64,000 bases of DNA, from the NCBI GenBank assembly GCA_964541485.1, contig CAZIQL010000006.1:1-64000 (forward strand). Direction: 5' to 3'. Each line of letters opens with the position of its first letter. Within the stretch, counting starts at the first letter, position 1. Below the pieces are notes generated by a model. That model worked only from the letters and a program-made list of their open reading frames with translations. It was not told the DNA's origin and did not search any database. Below, piece by piece: positions 26,181 to 34,235 of the stretch. A program made the translations under genes and the position numbers. The stretch comes from SIG299 sp964541485 (GTDB taxonomy: Bacteria > Bacillota > Clostridia > Lachnospirales > Lachnospiraceae).

Positions 26181-26507
26181 TTATTCTTCCGTCACAAGAA
26201 AATCGTCGATGTGATATTTGGTAACTGTTTCTTCCTCTGTCTCTGTATCCCAAACCCAACATGTAATCTCTCCGGTTGCAAACTCATACACCGACCGCTG
26301 TGTCAGTTCTCCGTCCACATAATATTCTGCGGTTCTTAAAGATGCTGTTTCTGTTATCTGCATATAGGAATTCTCACCCATTTCGATTGTATAGCTATCC
26401 AAAATTTCTTCTGTAGCCGCATTCTTTTGACATGCGACAACCGACACAAATAACACCATCATCCAACCAAGTACTACATATTTTACCCACTGTTTTCTAT
26501 CCTTCAT
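26181..26507 (-). CDS. Small lipoprotein of unknown function
   Basis: About 108 residues starting MKDRKQWVKYVVLGWMMVLF, a signal peptide that ends in the lipobox VVAC, so the mature part is a lipid-anchored surface protein of about 85 residues. The mature part is acidic and beta-rich (YYVDGELTQRSVYEFATGEI) without a known domain. The ATG at 26507 is chosen because GGAGG lies 8 nt upstream; the earlier ATG at 26522 would place that same GGAGG inside the coding region. It is 43 nt behind the PadR gene on the same strand and may be read with it. Confidence 0.65.
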   Translation of the reverse strand: MKDRKQWVKYVVLGWMMVLFVSVVACQKNAATEEILDSYTIEMGENSYMQITETASLRTAEYYVDGELTQRSVYEFATGEITCWVWDTETEEETVTKYHIDDFLVTEE

Positions 26508-26550
26508 CTTATTTTCCTCCACATCATATAATTTTTAACTTTTTCTGTCT

Positions 26551-26865
26551 TTACAGATTTTCTAACTTTCCAGCACCGTCTTCTACCATGACCTTTAAGC
26601 GGTCATATTCCTTCTTTAGCATCTCACGTCCGATGTCTGTAATGACATAAGATTTTCTTCTGCCGATGGCTACCGTAAGCTCGATGACATCGTTTTCTTC
26701 AAACTTTGCGAGCATGGCATATAATGTTCCCGGTCCGACCAAAACACGGCCATGCGACAACGTTTTTACCTTTTCCATGATGTCCACACCACAGCACTCC
26801 TCCATCAGCGCAAGCAGAATATAGTACATCGGTTCGGTTAATGTCTGAAATTGTTCTCTTGCCAT
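26551..26865 (-). CDS. PadR-family transcriptional regulator
   Basis: The 104-residue protein is a PadR winged helix: LTEPMYYILLALMEECCGVD at the N-terminus, then LVGPGTLYAMLAKFEEND (recognition helix and wing) and a C-terminal helix for dimerisation. PadR repressors commonly control the gene beside them, often membrane proteins of the DUF2812 or DUF1700 kind. Here it is the third gene behind two DUF2812 genes, with 8 nt separation. The two dyads in the operon promoter (29502-29550) are its likely sites, giving autoregulation. Confidence 0.92.
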   Translation of the reverse strand: MAREQFQTLTEPMYYILLALMEECCGVDIMEKVKTLSHGRVLVGPGTLYAMLAKFEENDVIELTVAIGRRKSYVITDIGREMLKKEYDRLKVMVEDGAGKLENL

Positions 26866-26873
26866 GTTCTCAC

Positions 26874-28160
26874 CTACTTTAAGCCCATTTTATCACGGAT
26901 GATAGCAATCTGATCCTTGGTCAGATATACCTCTGGCAACTCATACAGGACAAATATCATATCATCATATTTTACATAATAATCGCCACCGCCGGTTCGA
27001 AATGCGTCCAAAGCCTGCCAGTCCTCCGTGCAGTATGTGATGCCGTCAGATATTGCCTCTTTTTTGGCGTCATTCCATATCTTGTTTAACACCCAATCCT
27101 GCCGGGATTCATACGTAATGTACCGGATGATTTGACTTGTACTTTTTCCGGTCCTATACCAGGCTTCATACTCCGTATTGTTTCCAAAAATACTTCTTGT
27201 TTGTTCAATATATGCAAATTCATACTCCGACGCATATGGATATGCCCGGTAGTCCGTTACCCAAAACGGCATTTCCTGTTCCATTTTTTCCGTATCGATA
27301 GGTCTGCCGCTGTTCTGGGCAACTAACATGAGGCCAGCAAAAAACAAGGTAAAAAAAACCACCTGTATTACCCGGCTCTTGCCTCTCTCCGGACGCTCCC
27401 TCATCAAAAAGATATAGAACAGAATTATCACCCCTGCTATCACCAGAGCGAATATCGCCAATCCCGCTTCTCCCTGCAGACACAGGTCAATCAAAAAAGC
27501 AACAGTTGCAATCAAACACACACCCTGCACCACGTAAACATATAACGGACCCTTTCTCCGATTCCCTATATAGATTTCTTTTCCAGCTTTTATATCCGCC
27601 TCAAGCCGGACTCTCTTCCACACCCAATACACCCGGGAGCAAATCAGGGTAAGAAATGTAACACTTATTACCAGGAACCACAACACATTCTTGTTCTCAA
27701 AAATATAATTTTTAAATACACCGGACATGGAAAAACATTTTATCAAAAACGCCGCAACTCCTATAGTCAAAATCAAGCCTATGATTTCCCCTATATTAAA
27801 TGTTGCCTTAAGTGCATTTTTCACTCTTTCTTCCGGTGTAAATAATGGCATTGCATCGTCTTTTATCTTTTTTAAAATACAAAATTTTCTCCGGGAATCG
27901 ATAAACTTCCAACCAGCCGATTCACAAAACTCACTAAATTCAAAGGTTTCCTCTTCCGGTCCCAAGTCCCGTTCCTTTGCCTTATTAAAAATCTCCACTG
28001 CATAGGTCACGTCTGCCGGTTCTCCTTCTTCAAATACCAAGCCATCTTCCCAGATTTTAAAATGCCAACCCTTTGCCGCCATCTCACTCAAATACACGGC
28101 AAAGTCATCACAATTCATATAGTCAAACTGTTTTCTGACTCTTTTATATTTTGTGCCCAT
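26874..28160 (-). CDS. DUF2812 membrane protein, paralogue 1
   Basis: About 428 residues. The N-terminal DUF2812 domain (about 1-110) has YKRVRKQFDYMNCDDFAVYL, MAAKGWHFK and the repeated aromatic pattern EFCESAGWKFIDSRRKFCIL. Four to six hydrophobic helices follow (about 125-270), then a soluble C-terminal region. The ATG at 28160 is used because AGGTGG precedes it; a GTG 9 nt earlier would overlap that site. The function is unknown; in Firmicutes these proteins are encoded with PadR repressors and are thought to act at the membrane. It is a close paralogue of the upstream gene. Confidence 0.85.
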   Translation of the reverse strand: MGTKYKRVRKQFDYMNCDDFAVYLSEMAAKGWHFKIWEDGLVFEEGEPADVTYAVEIFNKAKERDLGPEEETFEFSEFCESAGWKFIDSRRKFCILKKIKDDAMPLFTPEERVKNALKATFNIGEIIGLILTIGVAAFLIKCFSMSGVFKNYIFENKNVLWFLVISVTFLTLICSRVYWVWKRVRLEADIKAGKEIYIGNRRKGPLYVYVVQGVCLIATVAFLIDLCLQGEAGLAIFALVIAGVIILFYIFLMRERPERGKSRVIQVVFFTLFFAGLMLVAQNSGRPIDTEKMEQEMPFWVTDYRAYPYASEYEFAYIEQTRSIFGNNTEYEAWYRTGKSTSQIIRYITYESRQDWVLNKIWNDAKKEAISDGITYCTEDWQALDAFRTGGGDYYVKYDDMIFVLYELPEVYLTKDQIAIIRDKMGLK

Positions 28161-28169
28161 AGTCTCCAC

Positions 28170-29483
28170 CTACCTCAAATCCATTTTGTCGCGGATGATT
28201 GCGATTTGTTCTGCCCCCAGAGTAACACCTTCAAACTCCCTCAACATAAAAACACAATCCTCATATCTCACAAAATAGTCTGCTTTTTCATTTTGGAAAG
28301 CTTCTACTGCTTCCCATTCTTCTGTGCAATCGGAAAGTGTTCCTCCCCACGTGGTCCATCCCCACATGTCCATAAGTTCATCCCAAACCCGGTCTAATAT
28401 TTTGTCACTTCGGGATTCATAAGTAGCATACACTACACCGATATCCGTGTTTTCATCTTCTTCAAACCACAGAATATATTCCTCATGTTTACCAAAAACA
28501 CTGTGTTCCTTCGTGACATCAAGCCACACCATTTTCATCGGAATCTCTCTGTAATCCGTAACATCAAGCGGCAATTCCTCTCTCAATTCCTTCCAGTCTG
28601 TTTTTGTTTCAAAAAGGTCATTCCAACTCGCACTTGAATAAAGAAAATGCGGTGCCCATGTGATAAACAGAAGCATAACAACCATTATTACACTGTAAAG
28701 ATAATTGATTGTGCGTTCCGTTTTCCGTAAAAATCGATATCTGCAAAAAGCAGTAGTTGCCAATGCTATGCTGTAATAAATTGTCTCTGCCATTTCCCCC
28801 GCTGTGAACTGATATACAATCAATCCGACAATTGACACCGCTATGGCAATATCATAAAACCATACATAAGACGATTGCTTTTTCCGGTTTCCAATATAAA
28901 GTTCTTTTCCTTCTCTGATATCCTTCGTATATCGAAGCTTACACAGCATGCCATATCCATAGCACCACAACTGCGTCACAATCAAAATCCACCATATCAA
29001 ATCCCTTAAAATCGCTTCGGCGGAAAAAATCTTGCTTACGAAATTCCCATTTATCCCAAAACCAAGCCAAAAGGCGAATGCTAAGCAGGAAAGAAATGCA
29101 AGTATCATTTCTCCTATCCTGTACTCTTCCTTCAATGAATTCTGAAGCCGTTCCTCCGGTGTAAACAGTGGAGCCGCGTCGCGCTTCAGTTTACGTAAAA
29201 CACAGAATTTCCGCTTGGAATCCACAAACTCCCAGCCTGCCGCCTCACAATATTCCGAGAATTCAAAGGTATTCCTATCCGGTCCAAAATTACTCTCTTT
29301 TCCTTTTCTGAATATTTCCACCGCATAAGTCACCTGCTCCGGTTCTCCATTTTCAAACAGCAAGCCTTTATCCCACATTTTAAAGTGCCATCCCTTTGCC
29401 GCCATCTCACTTAAATACGCGGCAAAATCATCACAATGCATGTAGTCAAACTGTTTCCTGACTCTTTTATACTCTGTCCCCAT
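28170..29483 (-). CDS. DUF2812 membrane protein, paralogue 2
   Basis: The 437-residue protein has the same layout as its neighbour: DUF2812 domain (MGTEYKRVRKQFDYMHCDDF, MAAKGWHFKMWDKGLLFENG), several hydrophobic helices (about 125-285) and a soluble tail that ends GAEQIAIIRDKMDLR. The neighbour ends DQIAIIRDKMGLK, so the duplication covers the whole protein while the middle has diverged. It is the first gene of the operon and sits behind the two-site operator. The stop codon lies 9 nt before the paralogue's start. Confidence 0.85.
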   Translation of the reverse strand: MGTEYKRVRKQFDYMHCDDFAAYLSEMAAKGWHFKMWDKGLLFENGEPEQVTYAVEIFRKGKESNFGPDRNTFEFSEYCEAAGWEFVDSKRKFCVLRKLKRDAAPLFTPEERLQNSLKEEYRIGEMILAFLSCLAFAFWLGFGINGNFVSKIFSAEAILRDLIWWILIVTQLWCYGYGMLCKLRYTKDIREGKELYIGNRKKQSSYVWFYDIAIAVSIVGLIVYQFTAGEMAETIYYSIALATTAFCRYRFLRKTERTINYLYSVIMVVMLLFITWAPHFLYSSASWNDLFETKTDWKELREELPLDVTDYREIPMKMVWLDVTKEHSVFGKHEEYILWFEEDENTDIGVVYATYESRSDKILDRVWDELMDMWGWTTWGGTLSDCTEEWEAVEAFQNEKADYFVRYEDCVFMLREFEGVTLGAEQIAIIRDKMDLR

Positions 29484-29501
29484 GTTCCTACTCCTTCTAA
29501 T

Positions 29502-29563
29502 TATCGAGTATCGATATTTCTTGTTTTTATTATATTATCGACACTCGATATTTGTCAATAGGG
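29502..29563 (-). promoter_or_regulatory. Promoter and twin operator of the PadR/DUF2812 operon
   Basis: On the minus strand TTGACA and TATAAT are separated by 18 nt. TATCGACACTCGATA (29536-29550) lies between the two boxes and TATCGAGTATCGATA (29502-29516) lies just downstream, with centres 34 nt apart. Both are near-perfect dyads with TATCGA ends, of the size bound by PadR dimers. Confidence 0.7.
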
Positions 29564-29580
29564 AATGGAAATTTTTTCTC

Positions 29581-29843
29581 CCACCGTCAGCACATGGGAT
29601 GGTACACATTCTCTGTCTTTGGCGAAACAAATCAGGGATTCCTCATAGAACTACAACACCCCGGGCTGACAAATATATCTAAGCAGCGATCATTCGGGGA
29701 CGCTTCAGGTATCCGCAGGATACCTTGGTCAGCCGAGTCGCGCGTGATATATTTGTCAGCCCGGGGTGATTTTCTCAGTTCGTAGAAATCCCTGATTTGT
29801 TTTTCAATTATTTAGATGGTACCATCCCATGTGCTAACAGTGG
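29581..29843. repeat. 263-nt imperfect palindrome 3' of the dehydrogenase gene, containing core element X (copy 2)
   Basis: The centre is at about 29712. Perfect inner arms of 23 bp (29657-29679 and 29746-29768) start CACCCCGGGCTGACAAATAT. Further out AAACAAATCAGGGATT pairs with AATCCCTGATTTGTTT. The outermost arms are GCACATGGGATGGTAC (29590-29605) and GTACCATCCCATGTGC (29819-29834). The latter is the coding end of the dehydrogenase, so that gene's 3' end is mirrored in the spacer. Core X lies at 29679-29746 on the minus strand, around a GGTATCC/GGATACC hairpin. Confidence 0.75.
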
Positions 29844-31314
29844 TCTTCTTCATTTCTTCTTCATCAAACCAACGTGTGGTTACACACTTGCTTTCTGTGT
29901 AGAACTTGATGCCGTCCTTACCAAGACAGTGTAAATCACCAAAGAAGGAATCCTTATGTCCGGAGAATGGGAATACACCAACCGGAACCGGGATACCAAC
30001 ATTGATACCAACCATACCGCCGTGTGTTCTTTCCATGAACTCTCTGGAATAGTAACCGTTCTGTGTAAAGATAACGGAACCGTTTGCAAACGGATTGTTG
30101 TTCATGATTTCAAGACCTTCTTCGAATGTCTTTACTCTCTTGATGCACAGAACCGGTCCAAAGATTTCGCTGGTACCGATGCTCATGTCTTCTGTTACGT
30201 GGTCAAAGATGGTTGGCCCTAAATAGTAGCCGCCTTCAAATCCTTCTACTGTCACGTTTCTACCGTCAAGGACAAGCTCTGCACCTTCGTCAATCCCCTT
30301 CTGAATCCAATTTAAGATGCTTTGTTTATGCTTTGCATTAACCACCGGGCCAAGTCCGGAGGTCTTGTCATACGCAGGACCTACCTTTAAATTCTTCGCT
30401 AATTCTACTAACTTTGCAACAAGTGCATCTGCGATTTCTTCCTGAGCCACAACAACCGGAAGTGCCATACAACGCTCACCTGCACAACCAAAAGCAGAGT
30501 TCATGATACCTGCCGCGGTACGGTCAACCGGAGCATCGTTTAATACCAGTGCATGGTTCTTTGCTTCACAAAGGGCCTGTACTCTCTTACCGTGAGCTGC
30601 CGCTACGGAGTAGATGTGCTTACCAACGGAGGTGGAACCCACGAAGGAAATACCCTTAATATCAGGATGTGTTAAGAAAATTTCAGCCTCGTCTCTGCTA
30701 CATGTCACAATGTTAAGAACACCGTCCGGAAGACCTGCTTCCTTATATAATTCCGCAAAGCGGAGAGCTGTTCTTGGTGTGAAGCTGGCACCCTTTAATA
30801 CAATGGTGTTACCTGCTGCGATACACATAGGAGTCATCCAACCCATCGGAATCATCGCCGGGAAGTTAAAAGGAATGATGCCTGCAAATACACCTAAGGA
30901 CTCTCTGTATAATACGGTATCAAAGCCCTTGGATGCGTTCATTAAGGACTCACCCATAATGAGACTCGGTGCGGAACAAGCAAGTTCTGTTCCTTCCCTT
31001 GCCTTTAATACGTCACCTTCTGCCTCGCTCCAAACCTTACCATGCTCCTGTGCTACCAGGTATGTTAACTCTTCCATGTTCTCTTCAATCAACTGACGCA
31101 CCTTGTAAAGAATCTGTACACGCTTTACAATTGGTACCTTAGACCAAGTCTTGTATGCTTCCTTTGCAATCGCAATCGTCTCTTCCACTTCTTCCTTTGT
31201 ACAACAAGGAACAAGTGCTGTCACTTCACCTGTACTTGGATTGTAAACCTCGTTATATTTGTCCGTCTTAGATTCACGATACTGTCCACCGGCAAAATAT
31301 TTTAACTTTTCCAT
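29812..31314 (-). CDS. mmsA: CoA-acylating methylmalonate-semialdehyde dehydrogenase
   Basis: About 500 residues from the ATG at 31314 (MEKLKYFAGGQYRESKTDKY) with AAGGAGG upstream. Aldehyde dehydrogenase superfamily motifs are present: IPFNFPAMIPMGWMTP, the NAD loop GISFVGSTSVGKHIY and the active Cys in FGCAGERCMALPV. The GERCMAL form of the active-site loop is that of MmsA/IolA enzymes, which turn malonate- or methylmalonate-semialdehyde plus CoA into acetyl- or propionyl-CoA with NAD+. It acts in valine or inositol breakdown. No inositol or valine pathway gene is adjacent; the divergent MarR gene could control it. Confidence 0.88.
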   Translation of the reverse strand: MEKLKYFAGGQYRESKTDKYNEVYNPSTGEVTALVPCCTKEEVEETIAIAKEAYKTWSKVPIVKRVQILYKVRQLIEENMEELTYLVAQEHGKVWSEAEGDVLKAREGTELACSAPSLIMGESLMNASKGFDTVLYRESLGVFAGIIPFNFPAMIPMGWMTPMCIAAGNTIVLKGASFTPRTALRFAELYKEAGLPDGVLNIVTCSRDEAEIFLTHPDIKGISFVGSTSVGKHIYSVAAAHGKRVQALCEAKNHALVLNDAPVDRTAAGIMNSAFGCAGERCMALPVVVAQEEIADALVAKLVELAKNLKVGPAYDKTSGLGPVVNAKHKQSILNWIQKGIDEGAELVLDGRNVTVEGFEGGYYLGPTIFDHVTEDMSIGTSEIFGPVLCIKRVKTFEEGLEIMNNNPFANGSVIFTQNGYYSREFMERTHGGMVGINVGIPVPVGVFPFSGHKDSFFGDLHCLGKDGIKFYTESKCVTTRWFDEEEMKKTTVSTWDGTI

Positions 31315-31508
31315 TTTGATTTCCTCCTTATAAAATATATACATTTTTATGAAATGTAATTAAATTTACCATAAATATAACATAAAGTCCACAATTAGTC
31401 AATCGTTACTTCCCTTGTTTTTGTGCACTTTTCCTCAAATTCCAACCAACTTTCCATCACTCCCGGACTTCTCGTCATTCACTTTCTTCCCAATAGACCA
31501 AAAAGCCA

Positions 31509-31537
31509 TTGACACATTTCAAATCTCATGCTATTAT
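31509..31537 (+). promoter_or_regulatory. Strong promoter of the MarR gene
   Basis: TTGACA (31509-31514), a 17-nt spacer and TATTAT (31532-31537) lie 85 nt before the start codon. Confidence 0.75.
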
Positions 31538-31551
31538 GGCCTTCGGATTTA

Positions 31552-31588
31552 TTCACATCGTGAACATTCCATTTTGTGAACTTTTCAC
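31552..31588 (+). promoter_or_regulatory. Two TTCAC/GTGAA dyads, likely MarR operator
   Basis: TTCACATCGTGAA (31552-31564) and GTGAACTTTTCAC (31576-31588) follow the -10 box. Both are built from TTCAC and its complement, in opposite arrangement. Their position downstream of the promoter suits autorepression. Confidence 0.6.
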
Positions 31589-31621
31589 TTCGAGAACTAT
31601 TTTCAGAAAGGAGCACGAAAT

Positions 31622-32062
31622 ATGCTACAGACAAATGAAGCTCTGCTCGGAGCATGGTTAAGACTTTCCACTTCCATCAACAACAGCCGTCTTGTAACAG
31701 ACCTGCCGTACAATGAATCGCTCATCTGCAACGTTTTGTACCGGACGGAGCTGACAGACCCGGACAAGTTATTGACAGCCACAGAGCTTTGTGCAGAAAC
31801 CAGAATATTAAAATCCCAAATGAACCGTATCCTGGAACAGATGGAAGAAAAAGCACTGATTTTCCGCGAGCGCTCACCAAAGGACAAACGAAAAATCTTT
31901 ATCCGTCTGAACCACAATCCGGACACCGCATACTTTAAACAGCATAAAAAAATACTTACGATTATGGATTCCGTGATTGAAAAATTAGGCGAAGGAAAAT
32001 CCCGCATCATTGTGAGAACACTAAATGACATCTCCGATGTCGCTGATGAATTATTTCAGTAA
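31622..32062 (+). CDS. MarR-family transcriptional regulator
   Basis: The 146-residue protein has a winged helix in the middle (about 55-110): LLTATELCAETRILKSQMNR is the helix-turn-helix and IFRERSPKDKRKIFIRL is the wing with the DxR-type conserved charge pair. The flanking helices would form the dimer. The class usually represses its own gene and neighbours and is released by small phenolic or acyl ligands. AAGGAGCACGAAAT is the ribosome binding site. DegV and an aminotransferase follow on the same strand, after 83 and 14 nt. Confidence 0.88.
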   Translation: MLQTNEALLGAWLRLSTSINNSRLVTDLPYNESLICNVLYRTELTDPDKLLTATELCAETRILKSQMNRILEQMEEKALIFRERSPKDKRKIFIRLNHNPDTAYFKQHKKILTIMDSVIEKLGEGKSRIIVRTLNDISDVADELFQ

Positions 32063-32145
32063 CGAACATATAATTTAAACTATTGTACTGAAACATGGCA
32101 CAAATGAGAAAACTATGAGAAGAAAAGAAAGGTTAGGAATAAAAC

Positions 32146-32985
32146 ATGATTCGAATTATTGTAGACTCTTCTGCAGATTTTACTTCAGAGGAATTATTTG
32201 AAAAGGACATTGAACTGGTACCTCTTACCATTAACTTAAACAACTGTACTTATCAGGACGGCATCAACATCACCCGCGACAAACTTTATGAATGGCTGAT
32301 TGCCGACAGCAATCATTTTCCTAAAACTTCCCAGCCATCTCCGCAGGACTTTTTAAGCATCTTCAACGAAGCGGCCGAAAACGGCGATGAAGTCGTTTGT
32401 ATCCTCTTATCCTCTGCACTAAGCGGAACCTGCCAGAGTGCATTTTTAGCAAAGAGTATGGCCGAATATGACAATATCCATATCGTGGATTCTTTGACGG
32501 CAACCCACATGATTCGTATCATGGCACTTCATGCCGACAGAATGCGTCGCAATGGCTCTACTGCTACGCAGATTGTGGCCGCATTGGAGGAATTGAAAGG
32601 CAAAGTAAAAGTATTTGCTGCTCTTGATACTCTGGAATATTTACAGCGCGGCGGACGTCTGAGTAAAGCCGCTGCTGCAGTCGGAACTTTGGCGAATTTA
32701 AAGCCTGTTATCACAGTCAGCGAAGAAGGCAAGGTTGAAGTTATCCAGAAATGCATGGGTAGAAACAAAACACTCGGCTTCCTGATGAACAAAATCCAGG
32801 AAATAAATCTCGATACTTCCTTCCCGCTGTACAGCGTTTATACGTATGGCACAGAGAACACGGAAGTGTTTGAAAAGAAGCTGACCGATGCCGGTTATCA
32901 TATCTCAGAGCGTGTGCAGGTTGGCGCTACCATCGGCTGCCATGTCGGACCGGGTGTGTGCGGATTTATTTATGTAGAGAACTAA
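32146..32985 (+). CDS. DegV family fatty-acid-binding protein
   Basis: The 279-residue protein starts MIRIIVDSSADFTSEELFEK and has SQPSPQDFLSIFNEAAENGD and LSSALSGTCQSAFLAK, the lipid-binding signature of DegV proteins. The C-terminal half contains DTLEYLQRGGRLSKAAAAVG. These cytoplasmic proteins bind one fatty acid and in some Firmicutes feed the fatty acid kinase FakA. No FakA gene is in the window. It shares a transcript direction with the MarR gene before it and the aminotransferase after it. Confidence 0.92.
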   Translation: MIRIIVDSSADFTSEELFEKDIELVPLTINLNNCTYQDGINITRDKLYEWLIADSNHFPKTSQPSPQDFLSIFNEAAENGDEVVCILLSSALSGTCQSAFLAKSMAEYDNIHIVDSLTATHMIRIMALHADRMRRNGSTATQIVAALEELKGKVKVFAALDTLEYLQRGGRLSKAAAAVGTLANLKPVITVSEEGKVEVIQKCMGRNKTLGFLMNKIQEINLDTSFPLYSVYTYGTENTEVFEKKLTDAGYHISERVQVGATIGCHVGPGVCGFIYVEN

Positions 32986-32999
32986 GAGGAGAATTGATT

Positions 33000-34190
33000 A
33001 TGTTAAATGAAAGAATGGTTGGACTCGGAACCCAGCGCTCCGTCATCCGTGAATTATTTGAGTTTGGAAAGCTTCGTGCCGCCGAAGTCGGTGCAGAAAA
33101 TGTATTTGATTTTTCCATCGGCAATCCAAGCGTTGCCGCACCGGACTGCGTAAACGAAACAGCAATGCGCTTAATCAAAGAGCTGGACCCGGTAGTTTTA
33201 CACGGCTACACAAGCGCACAGGGAGACGCGGGCGTGCGCACCATGATTGCGGATTCCTTAAACAAACGTTTTGCCACAGCCTTCTGTCCGGAAAACCTTT
33301 ATATTACGGTCGGCGCAGCGGCAGCTCTTTGCTGTTGCTTAAACGGCATCTGCTGTCCGGGCATGGGCGATGAGGTCGTTGTGTTTGCTCCGTACTTCCC
33401 GGAATATAAGGTATTTATCGAAGGTGCAGGCGCAAAGATGACATTGGTTCCTGCTGATACCCTCGCCTTCCAGATTGACTTTGACGCATTGGAAGCAGCT
33501 TTAAACGAAAACACAAAGGCAGTTATTGTAAACTCACCAAATAATCCTTGCGGTGCAGTATATTCAGAAGAAACCGTGAAGAAACTGGCAGCTACCCTTG
33601 AGAAATATTCTGCAAAGTTCGGTCATCCGATTTATCTGATTTCCGATGAACCATACCGCGAAATTGTTTTTGGCAATACGGTAGTTCCGTTCCTGCCAAA
33701 CTACTATAAAGATACGCTTGTCTGCTACTCCTGGTCGAAATCCCTTTCCCTGCCGGGTGAGCGTCTGGGCTACGTGCTCGTCCCTGACAGCGTAACGGAT
33801 GCAGGACTTGTTTACGCCGCAGTTGCCGGTGCGGGCAGAAGCCTCGGCTATGTCAATGCACCGAGCCTCTTCCAGAGAGTCTGTGCAGAGTGTGCAAACG
33901 AGACAGCAGACATTTCCATTTATGAGACAAACAAAAACCTGCTGGTAAACGGACTTCGGAGCATGGGCTATCACGTAGTCGAACCGCAGGGAACCTTCTA
34001 TCTGTTCCCTCGTACACTGATTCCGGACGACATTGCCTTCTGCGAAAAAGCAAAGGATTTCAATCTCTTAATCGTACCGGGCTCCGGCTTTGGCTGTCCG
34101 GGCCATGTAAGAATTTCCTTCTGTGTGCCGACCGAGCGCGTCAAACGGTCATTAAAAGCATTTGAAGAACTGGCAAAATTCTATCAATAA
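33000..34190 (+). CDS. Class I/II pyridoxal-phosphate aminotransferase
   Basis: About 396 residues from the ATG at 33000 (MLNERMVGLGTQRSVIRELF), with AAGAGGAGAATTG upstream; an in-frame start at 32958 overlaps the DegV gene and has no binding site. Fold type I motifs are complete: NSPNNPCGAVYS (about 181-192), SDEPYREIVF (about 218), and the PLP-binding lysine in CYSWSKSLSLPGERLGY (about 250). It is most similar in style to aspartate or aromatic aminotransferases; the substrate cannot be read from the sequence. Confidence 0.9.
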   Translation: MLNERMVGLGTQRSVIRELFEFGKLRAAEVGAENVFDFSIGNPSVAAPDCVNETAMRLIKELDPVVLHGYTSAQGDAGVRTMIADSLNKRFATAFCPENLYITVGAAAALCCCLNGICCPGMGDEVVVFAPYFPEYKVFIEGAGAKMTLVPADTLAFQIDFDALEAALNENTKAVIVNSPNNPCGAVYSEETVKKLAATLEKYSAKFGHPIYLISDEPYREIVFGNTVVPFLPNYYKDTLVCYSWSKSLSLPGERLGYVLVPDSVTDAGLVYAAVAGAGRSLGYVNAPSLFQRVCAECANETADISIYETNKNLLVNGLRSMGYHVVEPQGTFYLFPRTLIPDDIAFCEKAKDFNLLIVPGSGFGCPGHVRISFCVPTERVKRSLKAFEELAKFYQ

Positions 34191-34193
34191 TCA

Positions 34194-34224
34194 CAAAAGG
34201 AGGACCAATAGGCCCTCCTTTTTT
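34194..34224. terminator. Bidirectional terminator between aminotransferase and GH13 genes
   Basis: AAAGGAGGACC and GGCCCTCCTTT pair, with a T-run on the plus strand and an A-run on the other side, so it can serve both convergent genes. Confidence 0.8.
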
Positions 34225-34235
34225 ATTCCCTTCAT

